19,449 bases of DNA from NCBI GenBank assembly GCA_018065885.1, contig JAGHSL010000327.1:1-19449 (forward strand), written 5' to 3'. Below, piece after piece: positions 1 through 7,657 of this stretch. The notes under the pieces are model-generated. The model searched no databases. It saw nothing but the letters and a program-made list of their open reading frames with translations, and had not been told where the DNA came from. How positions within the stretch are numbered: position 1 is the first letter of the stretch; each line of letters begins with the position of its first letter. This DNA comes from Candidatus Limimorpha equi (GTDB lineage: Bacteria > Bacteroidota > Bacteroidia > Bacteroidales > F082). The translations under genes and the position numbers were made by a program.

Positions 1-219
1 CCCCCGACCGTTGTGATGAGTTGCACTGGCCATAGCACTTACCAATCAATGCGTCCTTATATTGAGGTTAGTGACGAAACCCAGCGTACGGAGTTGGCAA
101 AGTGGGATCAAAAGGCGAATGAAAAATCAACCCTCAAGGGTGATGTCGCAAAGAAACTTGCCAGCGTTGATGAAGAAACGCTGAAGAAGGTGTTGGAACT
201 GCTCAATTCACAGAAATGA
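1..219 (+). CDS. Tyrosine recombinase/integrase, C-terminal end (5' part outside window)
   Basis: The frame is open from base 1, so this is the 3' end of a longer gene. The visible 72 residues hold the last catalytic block of the tyrosine recombinase family: a T-G-H-S motif (the second conserved His) followed, after the usual short spacing, by R-P-Y-I-E, whose Tyr fits the DNA-cleaving nucleophile. A lysine-rich helical tail follows. The Arg-Lys-HxxR part lies upstream of the window. Such enzymes carry out site-specific integration, excision or inversion. It reads toward the fic gene and the restriction operon, so it could mark the end of an integrated element or be the recombinase of a shuffling locus. 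The family call is firm; the role is not decidable here. Confidence 0.85.
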   Translation, partial: PPTVVMSCTGHSTYQSMRPYIEVSDETQRTELAKWDQKANEKSTLKGDVAKKLASVDEETLKKVLELLNSQK

Positions 220-259
220 TGAATCTTGTAGGAAATAAAACTTAAAAACACACGCAACT

Positions 260-280
260 ATATCAATATTTGATATTTTT
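260..280 (+). terminator. Weak AT-rich hairpin with T-run after the integrase
   Basis: ATATCAA and TTGATAT form a perfect 7-bp stem around a 3-base loop (260-276), followed by TTTT (277-280), 40 bases past the integrase stop. The stem is almost all A/T, so it would be a weak terminator at best. Confidence 0.3.
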
Positions 281-294
281 GCGTCAAATTTTAA

Positions 295-696
295 GTAGTC
301 GTGTATCAGGATATTGAATTGACAGAAAACGTTTGCTACAACACCCGGAAATCGCGGCTGAGCACCTATCAACGGGCAGGCTTCTTTCTTTCACAATACA
401 ACGATGGACTTGGATTGTCAGACGATTTTTTCAAACATTGCAAGGAAAGGATTGGCTGTAATGTGTGTTACCTGTCGGCTGATGAAGATAGTGATGCCTT
501 CGATAACGAATGGAAAATTTGCGTTCCGAAATCATTAAGGAAACAAAAAGAATATGGACAGTATTGATCTGACAAAGAAGGTGTAACTGAAATAGCATCT
601 GAAAGGCATTTCACTGTAACCAATGTCGAAAAAGTGATTTTCATAGATGGATTTTTGATGGAAGCGGTTTTGTCAGTTAGCAATGCATCAAAATAA
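295..696 (+). pseudogene. Unrecognised small gene interrupted by one in-frame TGA
   Basis: Between stops at 292-294 and 694-696 one frame is open except for a single TGA at 565-567. Both sides read like real protein. The part before the stop (from a possible GTG start at 301) has a motif rich in Cys, aromatic and acidic residues. After the stop the same frame continues with about 42 codons of normal composition, ending in a hydrophobic stretch and SNASK. One base change, TGG to TGA, between Tyr and Ser would explain the stop, giving an ancestral product of about 130 residues. There is no ATG at the left end, so the 5' end may also be lost. I do not recognise the family. It sits between an integrase end and fic, a usual place for decaying cargo. 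Confidence 0.5.
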
Positions 697-808
697 AAAT
701 AGCATTGGCAAAAGTACATATTTAACCAGATAGCAATGTTTTTTATTATATTTGCAATTTATTTATTGATTACATTATAAGAAAGGTGCATTGCGTCCAT
801 ATCGTTCA

Positions 809-816
809 TACTTTTG
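809..816 (+). promoter_or_regulatory. Candidate Bacteroidetes -7 element upstream of fic
   Basis: TACTTTTG matches the TAnnTTTG consensus of the Bacteroidetes primary sigma factor. It would start transcription near 823, about 55 bases before the fic ATG. A second match (747-754) lies further upstream. No clear -33 TTTG is seen at the right distance for either. Confidence 0.45.
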
Positions 817-878
817 ATACTTAAATACGGCGATGAATAATTCGCTTTTATGACAAAACGTAAAAACTAGACAGAGCT

Positions 879-1919
879 ATGTATACACCTCCATTCACCA
901 TATCATCGACAGCCATCAATCTGATAGCAGAGATTTCTGCGCAGATGGAACGCTTTGCCATTCGGTTGGAGCAAAGCGACGGATTGCGTCTGCGTAAGGC
1001 GAACCGTATCAAAACCATCCACTCTTCACTTGCCATTGAAGGCAACAAACTGAGCGAAGGTCAGGTGGCCGACATCATAGAAGGCAAGACAGTTGTGGCG
1101 CCACTGCGCCAGATCCAGGAAGTGAAGAACGCCATTGCCACATACGACATGTACAATTCGCTGAATCCTTTCAGTGTGAAGGATTTGTTGCGTGCGCATG
1201 GCACAATGATGATGGCTCTCGTCGACGATGCCGGCAAGTTCCGCAGGGGTGGTGTTGGCGTGTTCTCTGATACGGGGCTTGTTCACATGGCTCCGCCAGC
1301 AGAACGTGTACCGCAGCTGATTGATGATTTGTTCGAATGGCTCGCCAAGGCTGACGACCATCTGCTCATTCGTTCATGTGTGTTCCACTACGAGTTTGAA
1401 TTCATTCATCCATTCTCGGATGGAAACGGTCGTACTGGCCGTTTGTGGCAATCGCTTATACTGGGCAGGTTGAATCCGTTGTTTGCGCATCTTCCTGTCG
1501 AGAATATGGTATATTCTAATCAAGAGGCTTACTACGCTGCCATAGCCCAAAGCACAGCGAAGGCTGATTCAGGTCCTTTTATTGATTTCATGCTCGAAGA
1601 GATACTTAAAACACTCAAGTCGCACCAGGGCACGGAGCAGCCGGACTATAATCCTAATGAGTCACCACTTGATAAGCAGTTCGGTATAACATTCGGCAAG
1701 GAGTTCGGTGTAAAGTTCGGTGTAAAGTTCGGTGATAACGAGAAGCAACTTCTCCTTTCCCTCAACTCCAACCCAGCAATGACCGCCCAAGATTTAGCAG
1801 ATAACCTAGGCATCACGAAGCGAGCCGTTGAGAAACAGATAAAAAAACTGCGTGAGCTCAATGTGCTCACACGACAAGGCAGTGCTAAGAACGGGTTGTG
1901 GGTGATAAATAGGAATTGA
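879..1919 (+). CDS. Fic-domain protein (probable AMP-transferase) with winged-helix C-terminus
   Basis: 346 residues. The Fic signature H-P-F-S-D-G-N-G-R-T-G-R spans about residues 177-188, with the catalytic His and the phosphate-binding Gly/Asn/Arg intact. An inhibitory motif of the type S-x-x-x-E-G (Ser50-Glu54-Gly55) sits in the N-terminal region, as in class II Fic proteins, where the Glu blocks ATP binding. So the enzyme is probably active but self-restrained. Family members transfer AMP, or less often other nucleotides, onto target hydroxyls; the target here is unknown. Residues 268-287 are a linker of FG repeats, and residues 287-346 form a winged helix-turn-helix of the kind that binds DNA, possibly for autoregulation. 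The start at 879 fits the upstream promoter. The 3' end overlaps a convergent small ORF by 35 bases. Confidence 0.9.
   Translation: MYTPPFTISSTAINLIAEISAQMERFAIRLEQSDGLRLRKANRIKTIHSSLAIEGNKLSEGQVADIIEGKTVVAPLRQIQEVKNAIATYDMYNSLNPFSVKDLLRAHGTMMMALVDDAGKFRRGGVGVFSDTGLVHMAPPAERVPQLIDDLFEWLAKADDHLLIRSCVFHYEFEFIHPFSDGNGRTGRLWQSLILGRLNPLFAHLPVENMVYSNQEAYYAAIAQSTAKADSGPFIDFMLEEILKTLKSHQGTEQPDYNPNESPLDKQFGITFGKEFGVKFGVKFGDNEKQLLLSLNSNPAMTAQDLADNLGITKRAVEKQIKKLRELNVLTRQGSAKNGLWVINRN
1680..1739 (+). repeat. Five tandem 12-bp units in fic encoding FGxx repeats
   Basis: Five in-frame 12-bp units, each beginning TTCGG, encode FGIT, FGKE, FGVK, FGVK and FGDN. Units three and four (1704-1715 and 1716-1727) are identical. 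Because the unit is a multiple of three, slippage would lengthen or shorten the linker between the Fic domain and the winged helix without breaking the frame. Confidence 0.9.
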
Positions 1920-2289
1920 TACGTTTGTCATCGTTATAGGAAATTACAATATAGTAAGTTACCATGCAGGCAATGAGACCGACACTATCAGAATAGATGA
2001 TGAAGTCATAGGATTTCAGGCAAAATACTTCATAAATGAAATAGAAGAGAAGAAAATAATACAGTCCATCAGAGAGATGCCAGTTGAAAGAATAAAACAC
2101 ACCAACCTCAAGAGGTTTTCCTGTGTATCCGATTTCTAGGTCATCTCCCAAAGAAGGTATGTTGACCAAATCCCCCTCTCCACCACGAATATCAGTGAAA
2201 CAGGTTCTCCCATCTTTTTTGATAGTAAAGCAGCCAATCAAATAGTTAGAACCAATGCGTCGTTTTAGACCTTCTTCAATGTTGTTCAT
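1885..2289 (-). CDS. Hypothetical small protein downstream of hsdR
   Basis: A 134-residue ORF starting 53 bases after the hsdR stop, so it could be the last gene of the restriction operon. The N-terminal 70 residues are of mixed, soluble-looking composition, with a Gly/Asp-rich stretch. Residues about 74-115 are strongly hydrophobic and aromatic (Tyr/Phe-rich), perhaps one or two membrane segments or a buried core. The last 12 or so codons overlap the end of fic in antisense. I do not recognise the family. The tail beyond about residue 105 looks less protein-like, so the gene may be a decayed or read-through version of something shorter. Confidence 0.45.
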   Translation of the reverse strand: MNNIEEGLKRRIGSNYLIGCFTIKKDGRTCFTDIRGGEGDLVNIPSLGDDLEIGYTGKPLEVGVFYSFNWHLSDGLYYFLLFYFIYEVFCLKSYDFIIYSDSVGLIACMVTYYIVISYNDDKRINSYLSPTTRS

Positions 2290-2342
2290 GTTATCAATTT
2301 GTTGTTTTTATCAAAAGCATTATATTTTCTTAAATTCTTCTT

Positions 2343-5300
2343 TCACACATACTCCAAATCGCCCAACATCCTGTTTATCAATAAGCGGAAGTTGGCCTTG
2401 AAGCCTTCGTTTTGTTGGTATTCCTTGTAGAGCGACATGTCGCCCTTGCGCTTCTGACGGATGATGCGGTCGATGATGATGGCCATGGCTGCATCGACGG
2501 CTTGCTGGTCGGGATTGCCTACAACGAGGGTCTTGTAATCCTCGTCGTCAGCGACAGCCTTTGCCACCCCAATAAGTTTGGCCTTCTGGTCGTCGGGTGT
2601 AGCGTCCCAACCCTTGAACCATCGCTCGTTAAACTCGGCAAGGATTTGGTCTAATGGATCTTTCGGCTCATCGTCGCCGCCTGCTGTCACCATGACAGGT
2701 TTGTTGGGGTCGATGGTCGTCTCGCCAGCATCAAGCGTGATGGTCTCGTTCAGGGCAGTTCGCCGCAATCCGTAGGTGTTGAGATCTACGGAGTCGAGCA
2801 AGTCCTTGACATCCTCGCTGTTTCGGCCTGGCACGTGGAGGCAGGGGATAAGGTAACGCAGGAACCAGAACAGTTTTTCCCATTCCACCATCTCAAACTG
2901 CATGATGGCCGCCACCTTCGAGTAGACCTTGACAAACTGCTTGCATTTCATCTTGAAGTCGGCTTTGCCATTCTCGTCCCATTCGATTTCAACATTGAAC
3001 CGCTCGGCACAAGCGTCGAGAATAGGCGCCCATTGGTCGGCTTCAGCACCATGGATATACAGTTCCATGAAAGCGTCAACCTCATCCATATCGAACACAC
3101 CGAATGTCAGCAGCGTGTTTTTGAGCTGGTGCAGGATGTTCACATCGGTGGCTTCGGAAAGCGTTGTCGAGGTGTAGAATGGGTCGAAGGCGTCCTTGAT
3201 GCCTTCCTTCGTGTTGTAGAAGTCGAGAATGAACAGGTCTTCGCTCAGTTTGCCTAATTCGGGGGCAGAACGGTTCAGACGCGAAAGTGCTTGTACGGCC
3301 AGCACGCCATCCAAAGGCTTGTCGATATACATGGCGCACAGTTTAGGCTGGTCGAAACCGGTGAGGTATTTGTTGGCCACCACCAATATGCGGTAGTCGT
3401 CAGCATCGAAGTTTTCGGCGGTTTCCTTATCGGGAAAGCCGTTAAGTCCTGCTTCGGTATATTCTGTGCCGTATGCCGTCCTTGGTTCGGCTGCCTTGAA
3501 ACCGTAATCTTTGTAATCGTATTCATCGGACTGACCGAAGATGCTCACGTTATTCGACAGGCGTTTGGCTCCCGAAAAAGCTATGAGTATCTTGAAAGGT
3601 ATCTTCTTTTCTTCTATCAGGTTGCAAAGTGCCTTGTAGTAAAGTATGGCACATTCGATGTCCTTCGTCACCACCATGGCTTTGGCCTTGCCTTTCAGCT
3701 TGTGGTTGCGGTAGATCTTGGCATCGAAATGGTTCAGCATGACCTCTGCCTTTGCCTGTATGGTCTTAGGGTCGCGCTCGACGGCCTGACGGAGCATTCT
3801 TTGTGCGCGGTCGTTGTTGTATTCGGGGTTGTCCTCTATGCTCTTGGTCAGTTCGTAATAGCTGCGATAGGTGGTGTAGTTGGTGAGCACATCGAGGATG
3901 AACTGTTCTTCGATGGCTTGTTTCATGCTGTAGAGGTGGAAAGGATGGAACTTTCCTTCGGCATCCTCGGTGCCAAAGCGCTCGAGGGTTTCTTTCTTCG
4001 GTGTGGCGGTGAAAGCAAAGTATGAACAGTTGCTGCTCATCTTGCGGTCTTTCATCAGCTTTTCCAGAAGTGCATCGGTGTCGCTGCAATCGGTGTCAGG
4101 GTCTTTCTGTATGGTGGCGTTCAGCTTGTCGGCGGCTATGCCCGACTGACTGCTGTGCGCCTCGTCGATGATGACTGCAAAGTTGTGGCTCGACACGTCG
4201 GCAATGGCATCACAGATGAACGGGAATTTCTGTATGGTCGTGATGATGATGCGCTTGTTGCCTTCGATGGCTTTTTTCAGGTCCTTGGATGTATCGGCAT
4301 GGGCCACAATCTTATCACTCTGGCCAAATGCCTTGATGTTGTCGGTGATCTGCTTGTCGAGAAGACGGCGGTCGGTGACTACGATGACTGAATTGTAAAG
4401 TGGTGCATCAATAGCCTTGGCACGCACGGCATCCATCGAATCAGGGCACACCTTAATCAGTTTGAAAGCCAACCATGTTAGTGAATTCGACTTGCCCGAA
4501 CCTGCGGAATGTTCGATGAGGTAGGTCTTGCCAACGCCTTTTTCCGCTACATCAGCGGTCAGCTTGGTAACAACATCCAGCTGGTGGAAACGCGGGAATA
4601 TCAGTTTCTTGGCGTTCTTCATGATATGCGGCACTTTCCGCTGGGTCTTGGCCTCGCCATAGTCGAAAAGCACATAGTTCATGATGATGTCGGCCACGGT
4701 GTCTTTCTGCAAGACTTCCTCCCAAAGATACGATGTCTTGTAGCTGCCGTTTTCGTTCACGGGATTCCCGGCGCCCTGTCCATCGGGCAGGCCTTTGTTG
4801 AACGGCATGAAGAAAGTCTTGTCGAGATTGAGCCTTGTGGTGAAAAACACTTCGTCCTTGTCTAAGGTGAAATGTGCCAGACAGCGGCCATAGTTCAGCA
4901 GCGTTTCTTTCGGATTGCGTTCCACGGACTTATACTGTTTCTGACCGTCGTATTTCGCCGTCTGATGCGTCCATGGGTTTTTCAGTTCGAAGGTGAAGAT
5001 TGGAAGACCGTTCACAAACAGCACCATGTCGATTTCCAAGCCTGGGTTTTGGATGGAGAAAGTCTGCTGGCGGGTGATGGAAAACTGGTTGGCGGCATAG
5101 TCGGTGCGCGACTGGGCCGAATCGGCTGCCGAGGGCTTGGGGTAGAAAAGCGTCAGTTTTATGTTGTTCAGTTCCACGCCTTTGCGAAGCACCTGAATAA
5201 TGCCGAAAGTCTTAATGTCGGAATCGATTTGTTTCTCAACATCGGCGAACAAATCCCTGCCTACATACTTATCCAGTTCCGCTTGCTGGGTGGCGTGGAG

Positions 5301-5501
5301 AAACGACCATAAGCGGCGCCTGTCAATGGCGGTTTTCTTGTCGAAGTCTTTTGGATTGCCCCAAAAGTAGTGCGCGGCATCGGGCGTTTGGGCTTCGATG
5401 TCGGTGCGGCCATTGGCTTGGCGTTCTTCGTTAGTGCTGCCCACAAGCGTTTTCTCGATGAGCGCTTCAAAGGCTTGTTCGTTGGTTTTGCTTGTTGTCA
5501 T
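2343..5501 (-). CDS. hsdR: Type I restriction enzyme, endonuclease/translocase subunit HsdR
   Basis: 1052 residues, a normal full length. The N-terminal nuclease domain has the PD-(D/E)xK residues: Asp158 in G-L-E-I-D, and Glu172 and Lys174 in F-E-L-K. The superfamily 2 motor follows: Walker A G-S-G-K-S at about 334-338, D-E-A-H at 446-449, T-A-T at 498-500, motif V K-Y-L-T-G-F-D near 711-717, and motif VI Q-A-L-S-R-L-N-R near 737-744. The C-terminal part (from about 800) would dock onto the methyltransferase. HsdR joins HsdM and HsdS to cut DNA that lacks the host methylation, pulling DNA through before cleavage far from the site. All key residues are present, so restriction should work if the complex assembles. 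It starts 27 bases after DUF1016 C and is the last large gene of the operon. Confidence 0.96.
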   Translation of the reverse strand: MTTSKTNEQAFEALIEKTLVGSTNEERQANGRTDIEAQTPDAAHYFWGNPKDFDKKTAIDRRRLWSFLHATQQAELDKYVGRDLFADVEKQIDSDIKTFGIIQVLRKGVELNNIKLTLFYPKPSAADSAQSRTDYAANQFSITRQQTFSIQNPGLEIDMVLFVNGLPIFTFELKNPWTHQTAKYDGQKQYKSVERNPKETLLNYGRCLAHFTLDKDEVFFTTRLNLDKTFFMPFNKGLPDGQGAGNPVNENGSYKTSYLWEEVLQKDTVADIIMNYVLFDYGEAKTQRKVPHIMKNAKKLIFPRFHQLDVVTKLTADVAEKGVGKTYLIEHSAGSGKSNSLTWLAFKLIKVCPDSMDAVRAKAIDAPLYNSVIVVTDRRLLDKQITDNIKAFGQSDKIVAHADTSKDLKKAIEGNKRIIITTIQKFPFICDAIADVSSHNFAVIIDEAHSSQSGIAADKLNATIQKDPDTDCSDTDALLEKLMKDRKMSSNCSYFAFTATPKKETLERFGTEDAEGKFHPFHLYSMKQAIEEQFILDVLTNYTTYRSYYELTKSIEDNPEYNNDRAQRMLRQAVERDPKTIQAKAEVMLNHFDAKIYRNHKLKGKAKAMVVTKDIECAILYYKALCNLIEEKKIPFKILIAFSGAKRLSNNVSIFGQSDEYDYKDYGFKAAEPRTAYGTEYTEAGLNGFPDKETAENFDADDYRILVVANKYLTGFDQPKLCAMYIDKPLDGVLAVQALSRLNRSAPELGKLSEDLFILDFYNTKEGIKDAFDPFYTSTTLSEATDVNILHQLKNTLLTFGVFDMDEVDAFMELYIHGAEADQWAPILDACAERFNVEIEWDENGKADFKMKCKQFVKVYSKVAAIMQFEMVEWEKLFWFLRYLIPCLHVPGRNSEDVKDLLDSVDLNTYGLRRTALNETITLDAGETTIDPNKPVMVTAGGDDEPKDPLDQILAEFNERWFKGWDATPDDQKAKLIGVAKAVADDEDYKTLVVGNPDQQAVDAAMAIIIDRIIRQKRKGDMSLYKEYQQNEGFKANFRLLINRMLGDLEYV

Positions 5502-5528
5502 GATGCTTTCAGTTTTTCAGGTTACCAT

Positions 5529-6587
5529 TCATTTCTTAATGGAATTCATGTCCTTGCTCTGCTGTAGTCGGAATAGTTCTTTCTCTCGCTCTATCTCAAG
5601 TTTCAGTTGCTTCTTGGAAGGTATATACAGCATGTATTTTGATTGGAAGATGTGGTCGTCGCCGCTTAGTTCGGAATATCGGGCAATGTCGGCATCAGTG
5701 TCGGCACAAAGGATGATGCCAAAGGTTGGATTGTGCCCCTCTGGGCGGTACTTCTCGTCAAACATCTGGCGGTACATATTCATCTGTCCGACATCCTGAT
5801 AGCTGATTTTGTCCGTCTTCAAGTCCACCAAAACGAAACAGCGTAGAATGTAGTTGTAGAAAACCAGGTCGATGTAATAATCGTTCTTTTCGGTGGGAAT
5901 GTGCATCTGTCTGTCAACAAGGGCGAATCCCTTGCCCATCTCCATCAAGAATTTCTCTATGTGCTTGATGATTGCGTTTTCCAAGTCCGACTCCTGAAAC
6001 TCCCGGTTTGGCTTCAATCCCAAGAACTCAGCCACCACAGGATTTTTGATAAACTCCAGCTTGTTGTCTTCGGTGTTCCGCTTTGCATTGATGTCCACTA
6101 CCTCGGCAGATTTGTCTTGCTGGTTGGCAAGCAGACGGTGGTAGTATTGGGTGTTGATGTTGCGTTCCAACTCTCGTGTGCTCCAAAGCTGGGTGGCGGC
6201 CTCGTTCAAATACCACAGGCGAACCTTCTCATCATCTATGCGCAGAAGGTGGCGGAAATGAGTCCATGTGAGATTTGGAACGCGCGCGTACCAAATTTCT
6301 AAATCATTGAAATACAGATAGAATTGTCTATAGTGACGCAGATTTCTTTCAGAGAAATTATCACCGTAATCAGCCCTTAAATTATTGGCTAACATTACGA
6401 GTAACTGTTGTCCGTACTCAGCTCTTGCTTCGCCGTGCTGTTCTTCTTCCACGATGCGTTTGCCGATATTCCAATAGGTGACAATCATAGTGGCGTTCAC
6501 TGATGCGTAAGCCTGTCTGCGCCCAGATTCAATGATTTGGCGGATGTCGCCAATCAGCATGTTTTGATTTTCAAGGTCTGTTGTCAT
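5529..6587 (-). CDS. DUF1016 / YhcG-like PDDEXK nuclease-domain protein C
   Basis: 352 residues. The N-terminal DUF1016_N helical domain (about 1-95) is followed by a linker (95-105), a T-W-T-H-F segment typical of the family, and a C-terminal PD-(D/E)xK fold. Active-site candidates are Asp240 (Y-Y-I-D-L-V-F-Y) and Asp255 with Lys257 (V-D-L-K); the acidic residue in the last motif is Asp where paralogue A has Glu. The N-P-T-F-G-I-I-L strand near residue 290 is also typical. Proteins of this family are often coded inside type I restriction loci and are predicted nucleases, but their task there is not established. The start codon overlaps (ATGA) the stop of a leftover hsdS tail, which suggests the gene was once translationally coupled to hsdS. 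hsdR follows 27 bases downstream. Confidence 0.88.
   Translation of the reverse strand: MTTDLENQNMLIGDIRQIIESGRRQAYASVNATMIVTYWNIGKRIVEEEQHGEARAEYGQQLLVMLANNLRADYGDNFSERNLRHYRQFYLYFNDLEIWYARVPNLTWTHFRHLLRIDDEKVRLWYLNEAATQLWSTRELERNINTQYYHRLLANQQDKSAEVVDINAKRNTEDNKLEFIKNPVVAEFLGLKPNREFQESDLENAIIKHIEKFLMEMGKGFALVDRQMHIPTEKNDYYIDLVFYNYILRCFVLVDLKTDKISYQDVGQMNMYRQMFDEKYRPEGHNPTFGIILCADTDADIARYSELSGDDHIFQSKYMLYIPSKKQLKLEIEREKELFRLQQSKDMNSIKK
6273..6296. repeat. 24-bp palindrome in the DUF1016 C linker
   Basis: Arms ATTTGG and CCAAAT flank a perfect 10-bp palindrome, ACGCGCGCGT, with one A/A mismatch on each side of the core. It encodes part of the linker (residues about 97-105) just before the T-W-T-H-F motif, the same protein position where paralogues A and B carry other palindromes. 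Confidence 0.85.
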
Positions 6588-6640
6588 TTTACTTTCACTT
6601 TTTCCGTTATTACATCATTGATTATTATCTGCTTCCGCTC
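6584..6640 (-). pseudogene. Orphan 3' tail of an hsdS gene
   Basis: Between DUF1016 B and C the minus strand reads ERKQIIINDVITEKVKVK then stop. This nearly repeats the last residues of the intact HsdS (ERKQIIINDVVTGKVKVC). The DNA match runs from the GAG codon to the stop, with few differences. There is no start codon or recognition domain, so this is the scar of a second hsdS. Its TGA overlaps the ATG of DUF1016 C, and its 5' end overlaps the stop of DUF1016 B. Confidence 0.9.
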
Positions 6641-7637
6641 ATTTTTGGTTAATGTAGTTACAATATTCTACCAAACTTCGCTGAATGACGCTTCCAACTT
6701 TCAGTTGTTCTTTATATTGCATAATCATCAATGGACTCATGCTGCGGTTAAGGGCAAAACGCACCACATCTTGATCCGACTCTTTACAAAATAGAATTCC
6801 GATGGTTGGATTTTCATTGGAACGTCGTTCTTCTTGGTCAAGAGCCTCAAGAATGAACTCTTTCATGTGGGACACGATGTCTTTCCGCAACTTTGACTCC
6901 TTGTATTTCTGTGGCAATCCCAAAAAGTCGAGGTATGCAGTGTCTTTAAACAAGACCTGCGATTGCGGATAAATGTCTTTCAATACCTCTGTCTGTATTT
7001 TTCCACCATTGAGCAGAGATGTCATGACGTTGGTTTTAATGGCACGTTCCAACTCTTTGTTCTTCAAGCGTTCACGACCTGCATACAAGATATAAAACAG
7101 CCTTTCGGCATTGGTCTTGCAGCGGTTCAGGATGAGCTGATGATTGGTCCAGCCTGTCGCGTATAAAACTTGCGGCATTTGTGCCGTTTTGAATGGCACA
7201 ATTTCAGCATTTTGCAATTGTGCCGTTTCGACTGGCACAACAACACTAGGCGCGATGCGCTTGCTTTCGGCAAAACCCATTACATTGTTTTGCTCAACGA
7301 TTGACAGAAATTCGGAACGGGAATAGGTGTCGAAAAACTGAACCATTTTGTAGATAGTGCGATAGCTCCAGCCCCGTGTGGTGGGGTCTTGTTGACGGAT
7401 ATATTCCGAAAGTTGACGGACTATGCCATCGCCCCATTCGGATGTTTTCAGTTTGCCAGAGACATATTGCCCTACATGCCAAACCATCAGGAGCGATTCG
7501 TTGTCGACAACTGATGCCACCCTCTGCCGATGTGTGAGAATGATGTCGTACACCTCGGAAAAACTCCGTTGAATATTTACCGGGATTTCATTCATTTCGT
7601 TTGTATTGTTATTGTCCGTTTCATTCTTTGCTTTCAT
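6639..7637 (-). CDS. DUF1016-family protein B with catalytic core deleted
   Basis: 332 residues from the ATG at 7637. A GTG at 7664 would also be in frame but overlaps hsdS. The N-terminal DUF1016_N domain (about 24-110), the linker (110-160) and the G-W-T-N-H-Q-L-I-L motif (162-170) are present. Family members then run from a helix ending K/E-F-I/L-x-E into about 50 residues holding the nuclease residues (I-D-L-x-F-Y/F ... D/E-x-K). Here K-E-F-I-L-E (259-264) goes directly to A-L-D-Q-E-E-R and the late N-P-T-I-G-I-L strand (276-282). So Asp, Asp/Glu and Lys of the active site are missing while both flanks and the frame are kept. It is probably inactive as a nuclease, yet could still bind partners. 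It starts 20 bases past the hsdS stop, so it is likely co-translated with hsdS. Confidence 0.85.
   Translation of the reverse strand: MKAKNETDNNNTNEMNEIPVNIQRSFSEVYDIILTHRQRVASVVDNESLLMVWHVGQYVSGKLKTSEWGDGIVRQLSEYIRQQDPTTRGWSYRTIYKMVQFFDTYSRSEFLSIVEQNNVMGFAESKRIAPSVVVPVETAQLQNAEIVPFKTAQMPQVLYATGWTNHQLILNRCKTNAERLFYILYAGRERLKNKELERAIKTNVMTSLLNGGKIQTEVLKDIYPQSQVLFKDTAYLDFLGLPQKYKESKLRKDIVSHMKEFILEALDQEERRSNENPTIGILFCKESDQDVVRFALNRSMSPLMIMQYKEQLKVGSVIQRSLVEYCNYINQK
7179..7240. repeat. Two 23-bp palindromic repeats in the DUF1016 B linker
   Basis: Two copies (7179-7201 and 7218-7240, spaced 39 bp apart) differ at two bases. Each is an inverted repeat with 7-bp arms, TTGTGCC and GGCACAA, around a 9-base loop. 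They encode the degenerate repeats V-P-V-E-T-A-Q and V-P-F-K-T-A-Q in the linker before G-W-T-N-H-Q. Confidence 0.9.
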
Positions 7638-7657
7638 AAATAAGTGTTTTTCAATAA

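Noticed and set aside
565..567. TGA recoded as selenocysteine
   Set aside because: No convincing selenocysteine insertion hairpin follows, and a nonsense mutation (probably of TGG) is simpler.
3291..4025. Long plus-strand ORF of 244 codons inside hsdR
   Set aside because: It is antisense to clear HsdR helicase motifs and its translation has no recognisable domain; a shadow of the codon use of hsdR.
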